A DNA stretch of 64,000 nt from an uncultured Veillonellaceae bacterium (GCA_902801565.1 CADCIX010000002.1:110476-174475), one strand, 5' to 3'. Counted from the first letter of the stretch, positions 1 to 8,443 are shown. Notes: generated by a model not told the origin, from the letters alone. Translations and numbers: made by a program.

Positions 1-65
1 AAATCAAGGGGAAAGATGCCTCTGTGGTTGTCATACCGGATGGCGTTTCCGTGATTGTCCGTTAA
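1..65 (+). CDS. C-terminal tail of an unidentified protein (partial)
   Basis: An open frame enters from the left edge and stops with TAA at 63-65. It encodes about 20 residues rich in Val and Ile, ending in Val-Ile-Val-Arg. No start is inside the window and the fragment is too short to assign to a family. It is called only because the frame is open to the edge and its codon choice resembles the neighbouring genes. Its stop lies about 300 bases before the next gene, with a promoter-like site in between, so the two are probably separate units. Confidence 0.4.
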   Translation, partial: IKGKDASVVVIPDGVSVIVR

Positions 66-106
66 AGATCCTTTCCTTAAGCAAATAAAGTAAGTATGTC
101 GATATC

Positions 107-135
107 TTGCATTTACCCTCCTTGTGTGATAGCAT
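107..135 (+). promoter_or_regulatory. Candidate promoter of the pantothenate operon
   Basis: TTGCAT (107-112) and TAGCAT (130-135) are separated by 17 bases, with a TGA extended -10 directly upstream of the second box. Transcription would start near 142 and give a leader of about 220 nucleotides before the transporter gene. The -35 box is poor, so this is a tentative call. Confidence 0.35.
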
Positions 136-141
136 AGGGGC

Positions 142-363
142 ATGGCAAAAGATGACATCCCGCCTTCGGTGTGAGTCATACTTTTCAAGGCACTTTTCAT
201 GCAATGCAAACTGCTGCTTGGATCTGGTTGCAGACCGAGACAGGAGAGGGTAACTGCGCTCTTTTTGAAGGATACGTATGCACCTTTCAGGTCTGGCCTG
301 AAAGGTGCATTTTTGCGTCTTTTGCCAAGGTGTGTTGGAAATCTTTGGTAGGAGGGTTTTGCT
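142..363 (+). promoter_or_regulatory. Structured 5' leader with possible attenuation control
   Basis: The region between the candidate promoter and the first pan-operon gene can form several hairpins: ATGAC/GTCAT around 155-178, CTGC/GCAG around 212-232, AGAG/CTCT around 245-262, and finally a strong intrinsic terminator at 280-314. The segment AGGGT (247-251) could pair with ACCTT inside the ascending terminator arm (282-286), which would be an antiterminator. The layout resembles a T-box or other attenuator, but the canonical T-box bulge (UGGN) is not present and I cannot name a class. Confidence 0.35.
280..314 (+). terminator. Intrinsic terminator / attenuator in the pan leader
   Basis: A perfect 12-bp stem (GCACCTTTCAGG with CCTGAAAGGTGC) and a 5-base loop are followed by ATTTTTG. 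It lies 215 bases after the upstream stop codon and only about 50 bases before the next start, a position more typical of leader attenuation than of simple end-of-operon termination. Confidence 0.8.
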
Positions 364-1317
364 GTGAGAAATCTGATCAAGAAACTGGTTGACAACATGG
401 CGCTTTTGGTGATTGCCGTGGCAGTGCTGGGGGCTGTCCGTCCGGAGACGCTTTCCTGGATCGGCCCTTATGTGTCCTGGATGCTCGGGGTTGTCATGTT
501 CGGAATGGGAATGACGCTTCGAGTGGAGGACTTCCGCAATGTGCTGCGGCATCCCTGGGAGGTTGGCATCGGAGTGATGGCGCAATTCATCATTATGCCA
601 TTGGCGGCACTGGCGCTCATCAGGCTCTTTGCGCTGCCGCCGGAGCTCGCCATCGGCGTGGTTCTGGTGGGGACCTGCCCGGGCGGCACGGCCTCGAATG
701 TCATTTCCTATCTGGCGAAGGGGGATGTGGCCCTGTCGGTCTCGATGACCATGACGACGACACTGCTGGCTCCCCTTGTGACGCCCTTTTTGACCTGGGC
801 CTTGGCCGGTGCCTGGATTGACGTGTCCTTTACGGCAATGATGATCTCCATTGCGGAAATGGTGCTGGCCCCTGTCCTCTTGGGCCTTCTTGCGCATCAT
901 TTCGCGGAGCGCCAGGTGGAGCGAGTGATGCCCGTCATGCCCCTGGTGTCGGTCATCTGCATCGTCCTGCTGGTGGGCTGCGTCGTGGCGCTTTCCTCCG
1001 GCAAGCTCCTTGAGGTTGGGCCGGGCATGGCCATGGTGGTCATACTGCACAATCTCTTCGGTCTCCTGCTCGGCTACGGTGCCGCGAAGGCAATGCACAT
1101 GAATCCGCAAAAGTCCCGCACGGTGGCCATTGAGGTCGGCATGCAGAACTCCGGCATGGCAGCCAGTCTTGCCATCCTGTATTTCAATCCGGCAGCGGCG
1201 CTGCCCGGGGCAATCTTCAGCGTATGGCACAATATTTCCGGTTCCCTTTTGGCGAATTTTTTCGCTCGCAGGAATGAGAAGGAAACATTGGAATTGACAG
1301 AGGCAAAGGCTTCGTGA
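364..1317 (+). CDS. panS: BASS-family transporter, probable (keto)pantoate carrier
   Basis: A 317-residue polytopic membrane protein of the bile acid:sodium symporter (SLC10/BASS) family. It has about nine hydrophobic segments and the family motifs GTCPGGTASN (about residues 114-123) and EVGMQNSGMAAS (about 257-268), which carry the ion and substrate sites. The GTG start at 364 is preceded by AGGAGG at 350-356. It is followed immediately by panC and panD, and a BASS member in Salmonella (PanS) is known to carry ketopantoate. From that context I infer that it imports or exports a pantoate-type precursor. Other BASS members carry organic anions or bile acids, so the substrate is an inference. 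Confidence 0.75.
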   Translation: MRNLIKKLVDNMALLVIAVAVLGAVRPETLSWIGPYVSWMLGVVMFGMGMTLRVEDFRNVLRHPWEVGIGVMAQFIIMPLAALALIRLFALPPELAIGVVLVGTCPGGTASNVISYLAKGDVALSVSMTMTTTLLAPLVTPFLTWALAGAWIDVSFTAMMISIAEMVLAPVLLGLLAHHFAERQVERVMPVMPLVSVICIVLLVGCVVALSSGKLLEVGPGMAMVVILHNLFGLLLGYGAAKAMHMNPQKSRTVAIEVGMQNSGMAASLAILYFNPAAALPGAIFSVWHNISGSLLANFFARRNEKETLELTEAKAS

Positions 1318-1337
1318 GTTTGGAAGGAGACAGGGAA

Positions 1338-2195
1338 ATGAAAGTATTGCGTACCGTTCAGGAGATTCGTGATTTTGCCGGGGAACAGAAAAAGGCCGGC
1401 AAGCGAATTGGTCTGGTGCCGACGATGGGAGCCCTGCATGAGGGGCATCTCTCGCTGATGCGGGCAGCAAGGGAAAAATGCGATGTGGTGATTGCATCGG
1501 TCTTTGTCAATCCGACGCAGTTCGGCCCCAATGAGGACTATGATGCCTATCCCCGCCGGTTCGAGGAGGATTGCAGGCTGCTGGAGGGGATTCCCGTGGA
1601 TGCAGTGTTCCACCCGGAGCCTTCGGAGATGTATCCGGAAGGCTATTGCACCTATGTGCAGGTGGACGGCGATATCACGAACAAGCTCTGCGGGGCGCAG
1701 CGCCCGGGGCATTTCCGCGGGGTGGCCACTGTGGTCACGAAGCTCATCAATCTCTCCCGTGCAGATGAGGCTTTCTTCGGGCAGAAGGATGCGCAGCAGG
1801 TGGTGGTGATCCGCCGTTTCGTGGAAGACCTGAATCTCAACGTGCATATCAACATGGTTCCCATCGTGCGGGAGGAAAGCGGGCTGGCAAGGAGCTCACG
1901 CAACACCTACCTGTCGCCGGAGGAAAAGGAGGCAGCCTGTGTCCTGTCGCGCAGCCTGCAGAATGCAAAAAAAGCCTTCGAGGGCGGAGAAAGGGATGCG
2001 GAAGCGCTCAAGGGACTTGTGGCGAAGGAAATCCAGGGAGAGCCCCTGGCATCCATTGATTATGTGGAACTCTTTTCCTTTCCTGCCCTGCATCCCATGG
2101 AAAAGGTCACGGAGGATGCGCTGCTGGCAATCGCCGTGAAGATTGGGAAGACCCGGCTGATTGACAATGTGATTCTGGAAGGAGGCCGGGGATAA
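1338..2195 (+). CDS. panC: Pantothenate synthetase (pantoate--beta-alanine ligase)
   Basis: Condenses pantoate and beta-alanine with ATP to give pantothenate in the cytoplasm. The 285-residue length is typical. The nucleotidyltransferase signature is clear: PTMGALHEGHLSLM near the N-terminus holds the HIGH-like ATP site, and SSRNTYLS around residue 185 is the KMSKS-like region. I use the ATG at 1338 because AAGGAGA lies 7 bases upstream; a GTG at 1314 would overlap the transporter and add eight unconserved residues. panD follows 3 bases later, supplying beta-alanine for the same reaction. Confidence 0.97.
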   Translation: MKVLRTVQEIRDFAGEQKKAGKRIGLVPTMGALHEGHLSLMRAAREKCDVVIASVFVNPTQFGPNEDYDAYPRRFEEDCRLLEGIPVDAVFHPEPSEMYPEGYCTYVQVDGDITNKLCGAQRPGHFRGVATVVTKLINLSRADEAFFGQKDAQQVVVIRRFVEDLNLNVHINMVPIVREESGLARSSRNTYLSPEEKEAACVLSRSLQNAKKAFEGGERDAEALKGLVAKEIQGEPLASIDYVELFSFPALHPMEKVTEDALLAIAVKIGKTRLIDNVILEGGRG

Positions 2196-2198
2196 GCC

Positions 2199-2582
2199 AT
2201 GATGTTGAATTTGCTTAAGGGAAAGATCCACTGTGCAACGGTCACGGAGGCAAATCTCCAATATATGGGAAGCATCACCATCGATGAGGAACTCATGGAG
2301 CAGGCAGGTATCCTGCCGAATGAGCGGGTGCAGGTGGTGGACAACAACAATGGTGCCCGCCTGGAGACCTACACCATACCGGGCCCCCGCGGTTCCGGCG
2401 TTGTCTGCCTGAATGGCGCGGCGGCCCGCTGTGTCCAGCCGGGGGATGTGGTCATTATCATGGCCTATGCCTTTTTCTCCGAAGAGGAGGCAAGAGGCTA
2501 CCAGCCTCTGGTCGTCATGGTGGATGAGAAGAACAAGGTGCGGGAGGTTCGCCGGGTGGAATACCACGGGCAGACCGCCTGA
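2199..2582 (+). CDS. panD: Aspartate 1-decarboxylase precursor
   Basis: Makes beta-alanine from aspartate for PanC. The 127-residue proenzyme shows the Gly-Ser autocleavage site (YMGSITID, about residues 23-30), where Ser becomes the pyruvoyl group, and the conserved NGAAAR segment around residue 73. The start is one of two adjacent ATGs (2199 or 2202). It is the last gene of the transporter-panC-panD operon. panB is not present nearby, which fits a cell that imports its pantoate precursor or encodes panB elsewhere. Confidence 0.97.
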   Translation: MMLNLLKGKIHCATVTEANLQYMGSITIDEELMEQAGILPNERVQVVDNNNGARLETYTIPGPRGSGVVCLNGAAARCVQPGDVVIIMAYAFFSEEEARGYQPLVVMVDEKNKVREVRRVEYHGQTA

Positions 2583-2645
2583 GGATGCCCTGCTCCCATG
2601 CCTTGCCGATGCAGAATACCGCACTGCAGGAGAAAAATATCTGCC

Positions 2646-2674
2646 TTGAGCGCAAGGCGGAAAAATGGTAGGAT
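2646..2674 (+). promoter_or_regulatory. Candidate promoter of the RpiR-type regulator gene
   Basis: TTGAGC (2646-2651), a 17-base spacer and TAGGAT (2669-2674), with TGG just before the second box. The start site would fall close to the ribosome binding site at 2681-2686, giving a very short leader. Confidence 0.4.
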
Positions 2675-2694
2675 AATGGCGGAGGGATGCAGTG

Positions 2695-3507
2695 ATGCAG
2701 TTGGAGGAACTTATCAATCGACATCGAAAGGATCTGGGAGATACCGATATGGCCATCTGGAAGTACATATTCCAGCACCGGAAAGAGGTACGCCATATAT
2801 CCATTCATAAATTGGCGCAGGAATGTGCCGTATCCAGCACAACGGTGGTGCGCTTTGCCCAGAAGCTGGGCTTTGACGGCTTTGGGGAATTGAAGGCGCG
2901 GCTCAAGATGGAGGCACCGGCAGAAATCCATTCCCATGAGGATGTGCTGAAGGATCTACGGGAATTTTATGCGCAGACATCGGCAAAGATTTTCCAACGC
3001 AATTTTGATGCGGCCAGCCGTCTGGTCCATGAGGCAAATCGTGTGTTTGCCTTTGCCTCGGGTTATGTCCAGAGCAATGTAGTGCAGGAACTGAAGCGCC
3101 TTTTTTTCTATGACAACGTACTGATTTATGAAGTAGCGGGAAAGGAAGAGTTTTATTCCATCGCGCAGGATCTGACGAAGGATGATCTGTTCATCTTTGT
3201 GTCTCTTTCCGGGGAGACGCCTTTGGTTGTTGAGTTCGCACGTCAACTGCAGCTGCAGGAAATCCCGTTCCTTTCTATTACGAAGCTTCACGACAATACA
3301 CTGGCCAGCCTGTCCACGGCAAATCTTTATGTATCGCCTGCCGGTTTCCAAATTTATGAGAGAGAGGATAATCGCACTCCCTTCCAGTCCATGCTGCCGT
3401 ATTTCATGCTGGTCGAGGTATGGTATGTGAAGTACCGTCTTTATCTTGATGGCATCCATGAAGGGCCATGTACCAAAGTACAGGAAACGAACCAAATACC
3501 AAAGTGA
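2695..3507 (+). CDS. RpiR/MurR-family transcriptional regulator
   Basis: About 270 residues in two parts. The N-terminal HTH domain carries the recognition-helix region SSTTVVRFAQKLGFDGFGEL at about residues 43-62. The C-terminal SIS domain senses a phosphosugar and includes the loop VSLSGETP at about residue 170. The ATG at 2695 has GGAGGG 8 bases upstream; a GTG one codon earlier is less likely. RpiR proteins usually control sugar-phosphate genes, and this one precedes an alpha-glucoside PTS operon, so it probably responds to a phosphorylated disaccharide or hexose phosphate. A terminator separates it from the PTS gene, and a palindrome beyond that is a possible operator. Confidence 0.85.
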   Translation: MQLEELINRHRKDLGDTDMAIWKYIFQHRKEVRHISIHKLAQECAVSSTTVVRFAQKLGFDGFGELKARLKMEAPAEIHSHEDVLKDLREFYAQTSAKIFQRNFDAASRLVHEANRVFAFASGYVQSNVVQELKRLFFYDNVLIYEVAGKEEFYSIAQDLTKDDLFIFVSLSGETPLVVEFARQLQLQEIPFLSITKLHDNTLASLSTANLYVSPAGFQIYEREDNRTPFQSMLPYFMLVEVWYVKYRLYLDGIHEGPCTKVQETNQIPK

Positions 3508-3520
3508 GGACAATGTGCCG

Positions 3521-3556
3521 AAACCCCGTGAAACTATTGCGTTCGCGGGGTTTTTA
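3521..3556 (+). terminator. Intrinsic terminator after the rpiR-type gene
   Basis: AAACCCCG pairs with CGGGGTTT across an A/T-rich loop that can extend the stem, followed by TTTTTA. It separates the regulator from the PTS operon. Confidence 0.75.
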
Positions 3557-3572
3557 CGTTAAGATTGGACTA

Positions 3573-3584
3573 CAAGATATCTTG
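3573..3584 (+). promoter_or_regulatory. Perfect 12-bp palindrome, candidate operator
   Basis: CAAGATATCTTG lies between the regulator's terminator and the PTS start, within a weak promoter-like stretch (TTGGAC at 3565-3570 and TACGGA at 3588-3593, 17 bases apart). Its position suits an operator for the adjacent RpiR-type protein. This is an inference from location and symmetry only. Confidence 0.35.
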
Positions 3585-3638
3585 AAGTACGGATTGTTGA
3601 ATCCACAACGGTGGAATGTAATTTGGGAGGGAATGAAA

Positions 3639-5759
3639 ATGACACTCAGCAAAGACCGTGTCATGCAGGGAATGCAGAGATTCGGCGGAGCTATGTATAC
3701 CCCGGTCATCCTGTTCGCCTTCTTCGGACTTGCCGTGGCAATATCCATTGTCTGCAAGAACGAGGGGCTGTTTGGTTCTTTTGCAGCGCCGGGAACCCTA
3801 TGGTATGATTTCTGGTTTGTGGCAGAGCAGGGAGCCTGGACGGTGTTTGCCCAGATGCCGATCCTGTTCGCGATTGCCGTGCCGATTGGCTTTGCAAAGA
3901 AGGAGCCTGCGCGCTGCGCCATGGAATCCTTTGTCATCTACATGCTGTTCAATTACTTCATTTCAGGTTTTCTGACATTGCATGGCAGCTTTTTTGGAGT
4001 GGACTTCTCCCAGAATGCCGGGCCGGGAACGGGGCTGGCCATGATCGCCAACATCAAGACTCTGGACATGGGCATGCTCGGCTCCATCTTCATTGCCTGC
4101 ATCACGGCATGGCTCCACAATCGCTTCTATGATACGGATATCCCGGACTGGCTCGGTATTTTCAAGGGGCCTGCCTTCGTGGTGGCCATCGGGTTTGCTG
4201 TCATGATTCCCATGGCTTTCCTGTTCTGCCTGGTCTGGCCATCGATTCAGCATGTGATCATGCAGTTCCAGGATTTCCTCAAGACCAGTGGCATTGTCGG
4301 CGTTTGGGCCTATACCTTTTCGGAGCGCATCCTGCTTCCTGCGGGACTCCATCATTTCATCTATCTTCCCTTCATCTTTGGCCCTGCGGTCTGTGATGGC
4401 GGTATCCAGGCATATTGGCTTCAGCATTTGAATGATTTTGCGACCAGTGCCCACAGCCTCAGTGAGATGTTCCCGGAAGGCGGCTTTGCCCTCCATGGCA
4501 GTTCAAAGATCTTCGGTCTTCCCGGTGCGGCGCTCGCCATCTATGTGTGCGCGAAACCGGAGAAGCGAAAAAAGACGGCGGCTCTCCTGATTCCTGCAAC
4601 TTTGACCGCCATGCTTTGCGGCATCACGGAGCCTCTGGAATTCACCTTCCTCTTTGTTGCGCCCCTTCTTTATTTCGTTCATGCCACACTCGCGGCTACC
4701 CTTTCCGCAACCTTGTATTTCATCGGGCTTTCCGGCAACTTCGGCGGCGGCCTGATTGATGCCTTTGTGCAGAACTGGATCCCCCTGTTCCCTTATCATG
4801 CGGGTACTTACCTGATGCAGATCGGCATAGGTCTCTGCTTCACGGCCATCTACTTTTTCGTGTTCCGCTTCCTCATCCTGAAGAATGATTATCCCACCCC
4901 GGGACGTACGGCGGATGATGTGGAGGACAAGCTATTTTCCAAGGCGGAGTACGAGGCCAAGAAGGAAATGGAGGAAATGGGTCTTGCGGACAACGCCCTT
5001 GCCATCAAGGCGAAAGTATTCCTCGACAATCTCGGCGGCCCAGGCAACATCAAGGAGGTCACGAATTGCGCGACGCGACTGCGGGTGACGGTTGCCAATC
5101 CAGACAAGGTCGCTGCCGTGTCGAAATTCACGAAAGCAGGTGCCTTCGGACTGGTCAAGAACGGCCATGCCATTCAGGTGATTGTGGGGCTTTCTGTCCC
5201 CCAGGTGCGCGGATATTTCGACGCATTGCTGAAAGGGGAATCCATTGAGGCGGTGCCGACGATGGCAGAGACGAAGAACGAAGCGGCGGCAGGCAGCAAG
5301 GATCTGTCCATGAAGCTGCAGGCCTTTGTTTCCGGCAAACTGATGGATATGACGGAAGTGGAGGATGATATGTTCTCCCAGAAGATGATGGGGGATGGCG
5401 TTGCAATCGAGCCAACCAGCGACACGGTGGTTGCCCCGGCGGATGCGGAGGTCACGATGATTATGGAGGAAAGCCTCCATGCTGTCGGACTTCGTCTGGA
5501 GAACGGTGCGGAGCTTCTGATCCATATCGGCATTGATACGGTAAAACTTCAGGGCCAGGGCTTCCAGGTCTTGACGGAACAGGGTGCCCATGTAAAGGCC
5601 GGCACGCCTTTGATCCGGTTCGATGCAGATGTGATTCGCAAGGCCGGGTACAAGAACACGGTCATCATGGCGGTCACGAATTCTGCCGACTACATGCAGA
5701 TGGCCAAGAGCAGGAACCAGGAGGTCAAGGCAGGGGAGACGGAAATCCTGAGCTTCTGA
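3639..5759 (+). CDS. PTS alpha-glucoside (maltose-type) transporter, IICBA
   Basis: Takes up and phosphorylates a sugar across the inner membrane using phosphate from HPr. Domain order is IIC (about residues 1-430, ten or so membrane segments), IIB (about 450-540, phosphocysteine Cys477 in TNCATRLRV) and a glucose-type IIA at the C-terminus (about 570-700, active His629 in HIGIDTV). The segments GLHHFIYLPF and FPEGGFALHGSSKIF in IIC resemble the maltose/alpha-glucoside branch (MalP/AglA) rather than glucose permeases. The ATG at 3639 has GGGAGG 8 bases upstream; a longer frame to 3468 crosses a terminator and is rejected. It is co-transcribed with the GH13 enzyme that should process its product. 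Confidence 0.92.
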   Translation: MTLSKDRVMQGMQRFGGAMYTPVILFAFFGLAVAISIVCKNEGLFGSFAAPGTLWYDFWFVAEQGAWTVFAQMPILFAIAVPIGFAKKEPARCAMESFVIYMLFNYFISGFLTLHGSFFGVDFSQNAGPGTGLAMIANIKTLDMGMLGSIFIACITAWLHNRFYDTDIPDWLGIFKGPAFVVAIGFAVMIPMAFLFCLVWPSIQHVIMQFQDFLKTSGIVGVWAYTFSERILLPAGLHHFIYLPFIFGPAVCDGGIQAYWLQHLNDFATSAHSLSEMFPEGGFALHGSSKIFGLPGAALAIYVCAKPEKRKKTAALLIPATLTAMLCGITEPLEFTFLFVAPLLYFVHATLAATLSATLYFIGLSGNFGGGLIDAFVQNWIPLFPYHAGTYLMQIGIGLCFTAIYFFVFRFLILKNDYPTPGRTADDVEDKLFSKAEYEAKKEMEEMGLADNALAIKAKVFLDNLGGPGNIKEVTNCATRLRVTVANPDKVAAVSKFTKAGAFGLVKNGHAIQVIVGLSVPQVRGYFDALLKGESIEAVPTMAETKNEAAAGSKDLSMKLQAFVSGKLMDMTEVEDDMFSQKMMGDGVAIEPTSDTVVAPADAEVTMIMEESLHAVGLRLENGAELLIHIGIDTVKLQGQGFQVLTEQGAHVKAGTPLIRFDADVIRKAGYKNTVIMAVTNSADYMQMAKSRNQEVKAGETEILSF

Positions 5760-5774
5760 GAGGAGAACATTGCT

Positions 5775-7490
5775 ATGGGACAGTTGAAATGGTGGCAGAA
5801 AACCCTGGTGTACCAGGTCTATCCGAAGAGTTTCCTGGACACGACGGGCAGCGGGCAGGGGGATATTCCGGGTATCACGAGCAAATTGGACTATTTGGGA
5901 AGCCTGGGTGTCGGGGCGGTCTGGCTCACGCCGGTCTACCCTTCCCCCATGGTGGACAACGGATATGATATTGCAGACTATACCGATATCGACCCTTCCT
6001 ACGGGACGATGGAGGACATGGAAGAACTCATTGCCGAGGCAGGGAAGCGGAATATCCGCATCGTCATGGATCTCGTTTACAACCACACATCAGATCGGCA
6101 TGCATGGTTTCTGGAATCCAGGACAGGCCGCGATAATGGCAAGTCGGACTGGTATATCTGGAGAAATGCGAACCCTGATGGTTCCGCGCCCACGAATTGG
6201 CGCTCGATTTTCGGCGGCAGTGCCTGGACCTGGTGCGAGGAACGGCAGCAGTATTACCTTCACACCTTTGCCAAGGAACAGCCGGATCTGAACTGGGAAA
6301 ATCCTGAGGTCCGGCAGGCTCTTTACGATGCTGCGAATTTTTGGCTGGAGAAAGGTGTCGGAGGTTTCCGCATCGATGCCATCGTCTACATCAAGAAGCC
6401 GCAGGAATTTCGGGATGGCCCGCCGGACAGTGCGGATGGCATGGTAAATATCCATTCCATGACAGCGAATACCAATGGCATCCTCGATTTCCTGCGGGAA
6501 TTCCGTGAGAAGGTCTTTGATGGGAAGGATATCTTCACGGTGGCAGAGGCCAACAGTGTCGGTCCGGAAGAACTCCATGACTGGGTGGGGGAGCTGGGGG
6601 TATTTGACATGCTCTTCGAGTTCAGCCATACGAATCTGGAGTTCACGAATGGGGAGATCTGGTGTCAGGCCACAGGATATCGGCCGGAAATCATCCCTGC
6701 CCTCAAGAAATGCCTGACGGCCAGCCAGAAAGCAACGGCGGACAATGGCTGGTATCCCATTTTCTTCGAGAATCACGATCAGCCACGGTGTGTTCGGCAT
6801 TTCTTTCCCGATGATGCGGATCCCGTGCATGCTGCAAAGGCCATAGCGCTCCTGCTCTTCACCTTGCGCGGCACACCCTTTGTCTATGAGGGGCAGGAAC
6901 TTGGCATGGACAATGTGTCATGGGGTTCCATCGAGGATTACAATGACATTTCCTCCCACGGGCAGTATGAACTGGCACGGGAGGAAGGCTATGCGGAGGA
7001 TGTGGCGATGAGGTTCGTCCAAAGGTACAGCCGGGACAATGCCCGTACCCCCATGCAGTGGACGATGGAAAGACACGCAGGCTTTACGACAGGCGAGCCG
7101 TGGCTTCCCGTACATGAGGATTACGCGACATATTGCGTGGAAACGGAGTCTGTGGCGGAGGGGTCCGTCCTGTCCTTCTATCGCAAGCTCAGCCGCTTGC
7201 GCAGGTCAGGAAAAGCATCCGAGGTTCTGCAGCGGGGGAACTATGTGGAATGGACCGGGCTCGGGGATATGATCTATGCCTTCCGGCGCCAATGGGCAGG
7301 CAAGGAAGTCACGACATTGGTGAATTTCGGCAGCGAGGAAGTACATTATGAGCCGCAAGGGATGGATCAGACAGAGCTGTTGGCTGCCACACATCCAATG
7401 CCGGCAAAAGGGGTTCTGCGTCCCTATGAGGCGGTTTGCTGCATGGGGGACTGCCTTGCCGGCAGGGGGAAAGGAGTGCAAAAGTCATGA
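5775..7490 (+). CDS. GH13 alpha-glucosidase / phospho-alpha-glucosidase
   Basis: A 571-residue cytoplasmic alpha-amylase-superfamily enzyme of the oligo-1,6-glucosidase/trehalose-6-phosphate hydrolase group. Visible signatures are the (beta/alpha)8 region I motif DLVYNHTS, nucleophile Asp201 in GFRIDAI, acid/base Glu258 in TVAEAN and Asp335 in ENHDQPR. It starts 15 bases after the PTS gene, so it probably splits the 6-phospho-disaccharide imported by that permease. Most maltose-6-phosphate hydrolases are GH4, so a GH13 enzyme here could instead act on isomaltose- or trehalose-type phosphates. I cannot decide the substrate from sequence alone. Confidence 0.88.
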   Translation: MGQLKWWQKTLVYQVYPKSFLDTTGSGQGDIPGITSKLDYLGSLGVGAVWLTPVYPSPMVDNGYDIADYTDIDPSYGTMEDMEELIAEAGKRNIRIVMDLVYNHTSDRHAWFLESRTGRDNGKSDWYIWRNANPDGSAPTNWRSIFGGSAWTWCEERQQYYLHTFAKEQPDLNWENPEVRQALYDAANFWLEKGVGGFRIDAIVYIKKPQEFRDGPPDSADGMVNIHSMTANTNGILDFLREFREKVFDGKDIFTVAEANSVGPEELHDWVGELGVFDMLFEFSHTNLEFTNGEIWCQATGYRPEIIPALKKCLTASQKATADNGWYPIFFENHDQPRCVRHFFPDDADPVHAAKAIALLLFTLRGTPFVYEGQELGMDNVSWGSIEDYNDISSHGQYELAREEGYAEDVAMRFVQRYSRDNARTPMQWTMERHAGFTTGEPWLPVHEDYATYCVETESVAEGSVLSFYRKLSRLRRSGKASEVLQRGNYVEWTGLGDMIYAFRRQWAGKEVTTLVNFGSEEVHYEPQGMDQTELLAATHPMPAKGVLRPYEAVCCMGDCLAGRGKGVQKS

Positions 7491-8260
7491 AAATAGCTGC
7501 CAGCGACTATGATGGCACCTTGTTCCGCGAGGAGCGGATTTCCGCTGAGGATGTGGAGGGAGTTCGCCAATGGCGTGCCAAAGGGAATAAGTTCGGCGTG
7601 GTGACCGGGCGCGATTATGGCATGCTTGCCCCGCAGCTGCATCATTATGGTATAGGCTTCGACTATGTCGTCTGCAATAACGGCGGACTCATTTGCCGTG
7701 CCGACGGAACTCCCCTTTGGCAGGGGACGATTCCCTTGGATGCTTTGGCAGCGATGGTGAAAGATCCCGGTGTGCGCCGTTCCTTTCATTTTGCATTCTC
7801 AGCGGTGGATTGCACTTATCTCTACCATGAAAGGGAGGGCTCATGGATTGCCCGTGAGGCGGGGCAGTGGGAGTTTCAGATCGTGAAGATCAGGGAACCG
7901 GATATCCCATGGCTGCCGCAGATCCACCAGTTTTCCCTGGGGTATCCGGAACCGGAAGAGGCTGCGGCCGTCAGCGCGTCCATCAATGCACAGTTCGGGG
8001 AAATCGTCCATGCCTATCCCAATCGGTGCAGCCTGGACATTACGCCAAAAGGCATCAGCAAGCGCCAGGGCATTGAAAAGCTTGTGGAACTCATGGGATG
8101 GGAGTCCCCGGAAATCTATGCCATTGGTGATGAGACCAATGACCTTCCCATGCTGGAAGCCTTTCAAGGCTTCACGGTGGAAACTGCCCGGGAGGACATC
8201 AGGAAGAAGGCCCGGAAGGTTTACAGCAGTGTTGGGAGCATGCTTATCGATTGCTTGTGA
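7487..8260 (+). CDS. HAD-superfamily Cof-type sugar phosphatase
   Basis: A 257-residue HAD IIB hydrolase. Motif I is near the N-terminus (ASDYDGTL; the nucleophile is the first Asp), a conserved Lys follows in DITPKGISK around residue 190, and motif IV is IGDETNDLPML around 213. The ATG overlaps the stop of the glucosidase gene by four bases (ATGA) and is preceded by AAGGAG. Co-translation with the PTS and GH13 genes suggests that it removes phosphate from accumulated sugar phosphate, relieving sugar-phosphate stress. Cof-type enzymes are promiscuous, so this role is inferred. Confidence 0.85.
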   Translation: MKIAASDYDGTLFREERISAEDVEGVRQWRAKGNKFGVVTGRDYGMLAPQLHHYGIGFDYVVCNNGGLICRADGTPLWQGTIPLDALAAMVKDPGVRRSFHFAFSAVDCTYLYHEREGSWIAREAGQWEFQIVKIREPDIPWLPQIHQFSLGYPEPEEAAAVSASINAQFGEIVHAYPNRCSLDITPKGISKRQGIEKLVELMGWESPEIYAIGDETNDLPMLEAFQGFTVETAREDIRKKARKVYSSVGSMLIDCL

Positions 8261-8263
8261 CCA

Positions 8264-8303
8264 AGAAGGATGTTGCAGAGGTGATTCTGCAACATCCTTC
8301 TTT
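8264..8303 (+). terminator. Intrinsic terminator of the alpha-glucoside operon
   Basis: A perfect 16-bp stem (8264-8279 with 8286-8301) and 6-base loop, beginning four bases after the HAD gene and ending in a short T-rich stretch. The next 140 bases show nothing recognisable before the promoter at 8444. Confidence 0.85.
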
Positions 8304-8443
8304 AATTAAGCGTGCTTCTGTTCGTCAATGTCAAGGGGGTCACTATGACCGCCCGTTTGATGGCCTTTGCTTCCCCTTCCGCTTCGCTGATATGTGCTGC
8401 TGCACAAGAGAATCAGGATAGAAAAATTGATTGACAAATTCCC

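Noticed and set aside
245..314. T-box riboswitch in the pan leader
   Set aside because: AGGGT-AACTGCG loosely recalls the T-box sequence, but the UGGN bulge and a recognisable specifier stem are missing. Only a generic attenuator is claimed.
171..392. 73-codon + frame in the pan leader
   Set aside because: It runs through the intrinsic terminator and overlaps the transporter start; no ribosome binding site or protein-like pattern.
31..1497. Long open frame on the - strand opposite the BASS transporter
   Set aside because: It lies antisense to a gene with clear family motifs, has low-complexity His/Arg/Gln-rich translation and no ribosome binding site. It is an effect of third-codon-position bias.
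3468..3638. Upstream extension of the PTS gene to 3468
   Set aside because: It would translate through the regulator's terminator and add 57 residues that do not resemble a IIC N-terminus. ATG 3639 has a well-placed GGGAGG.
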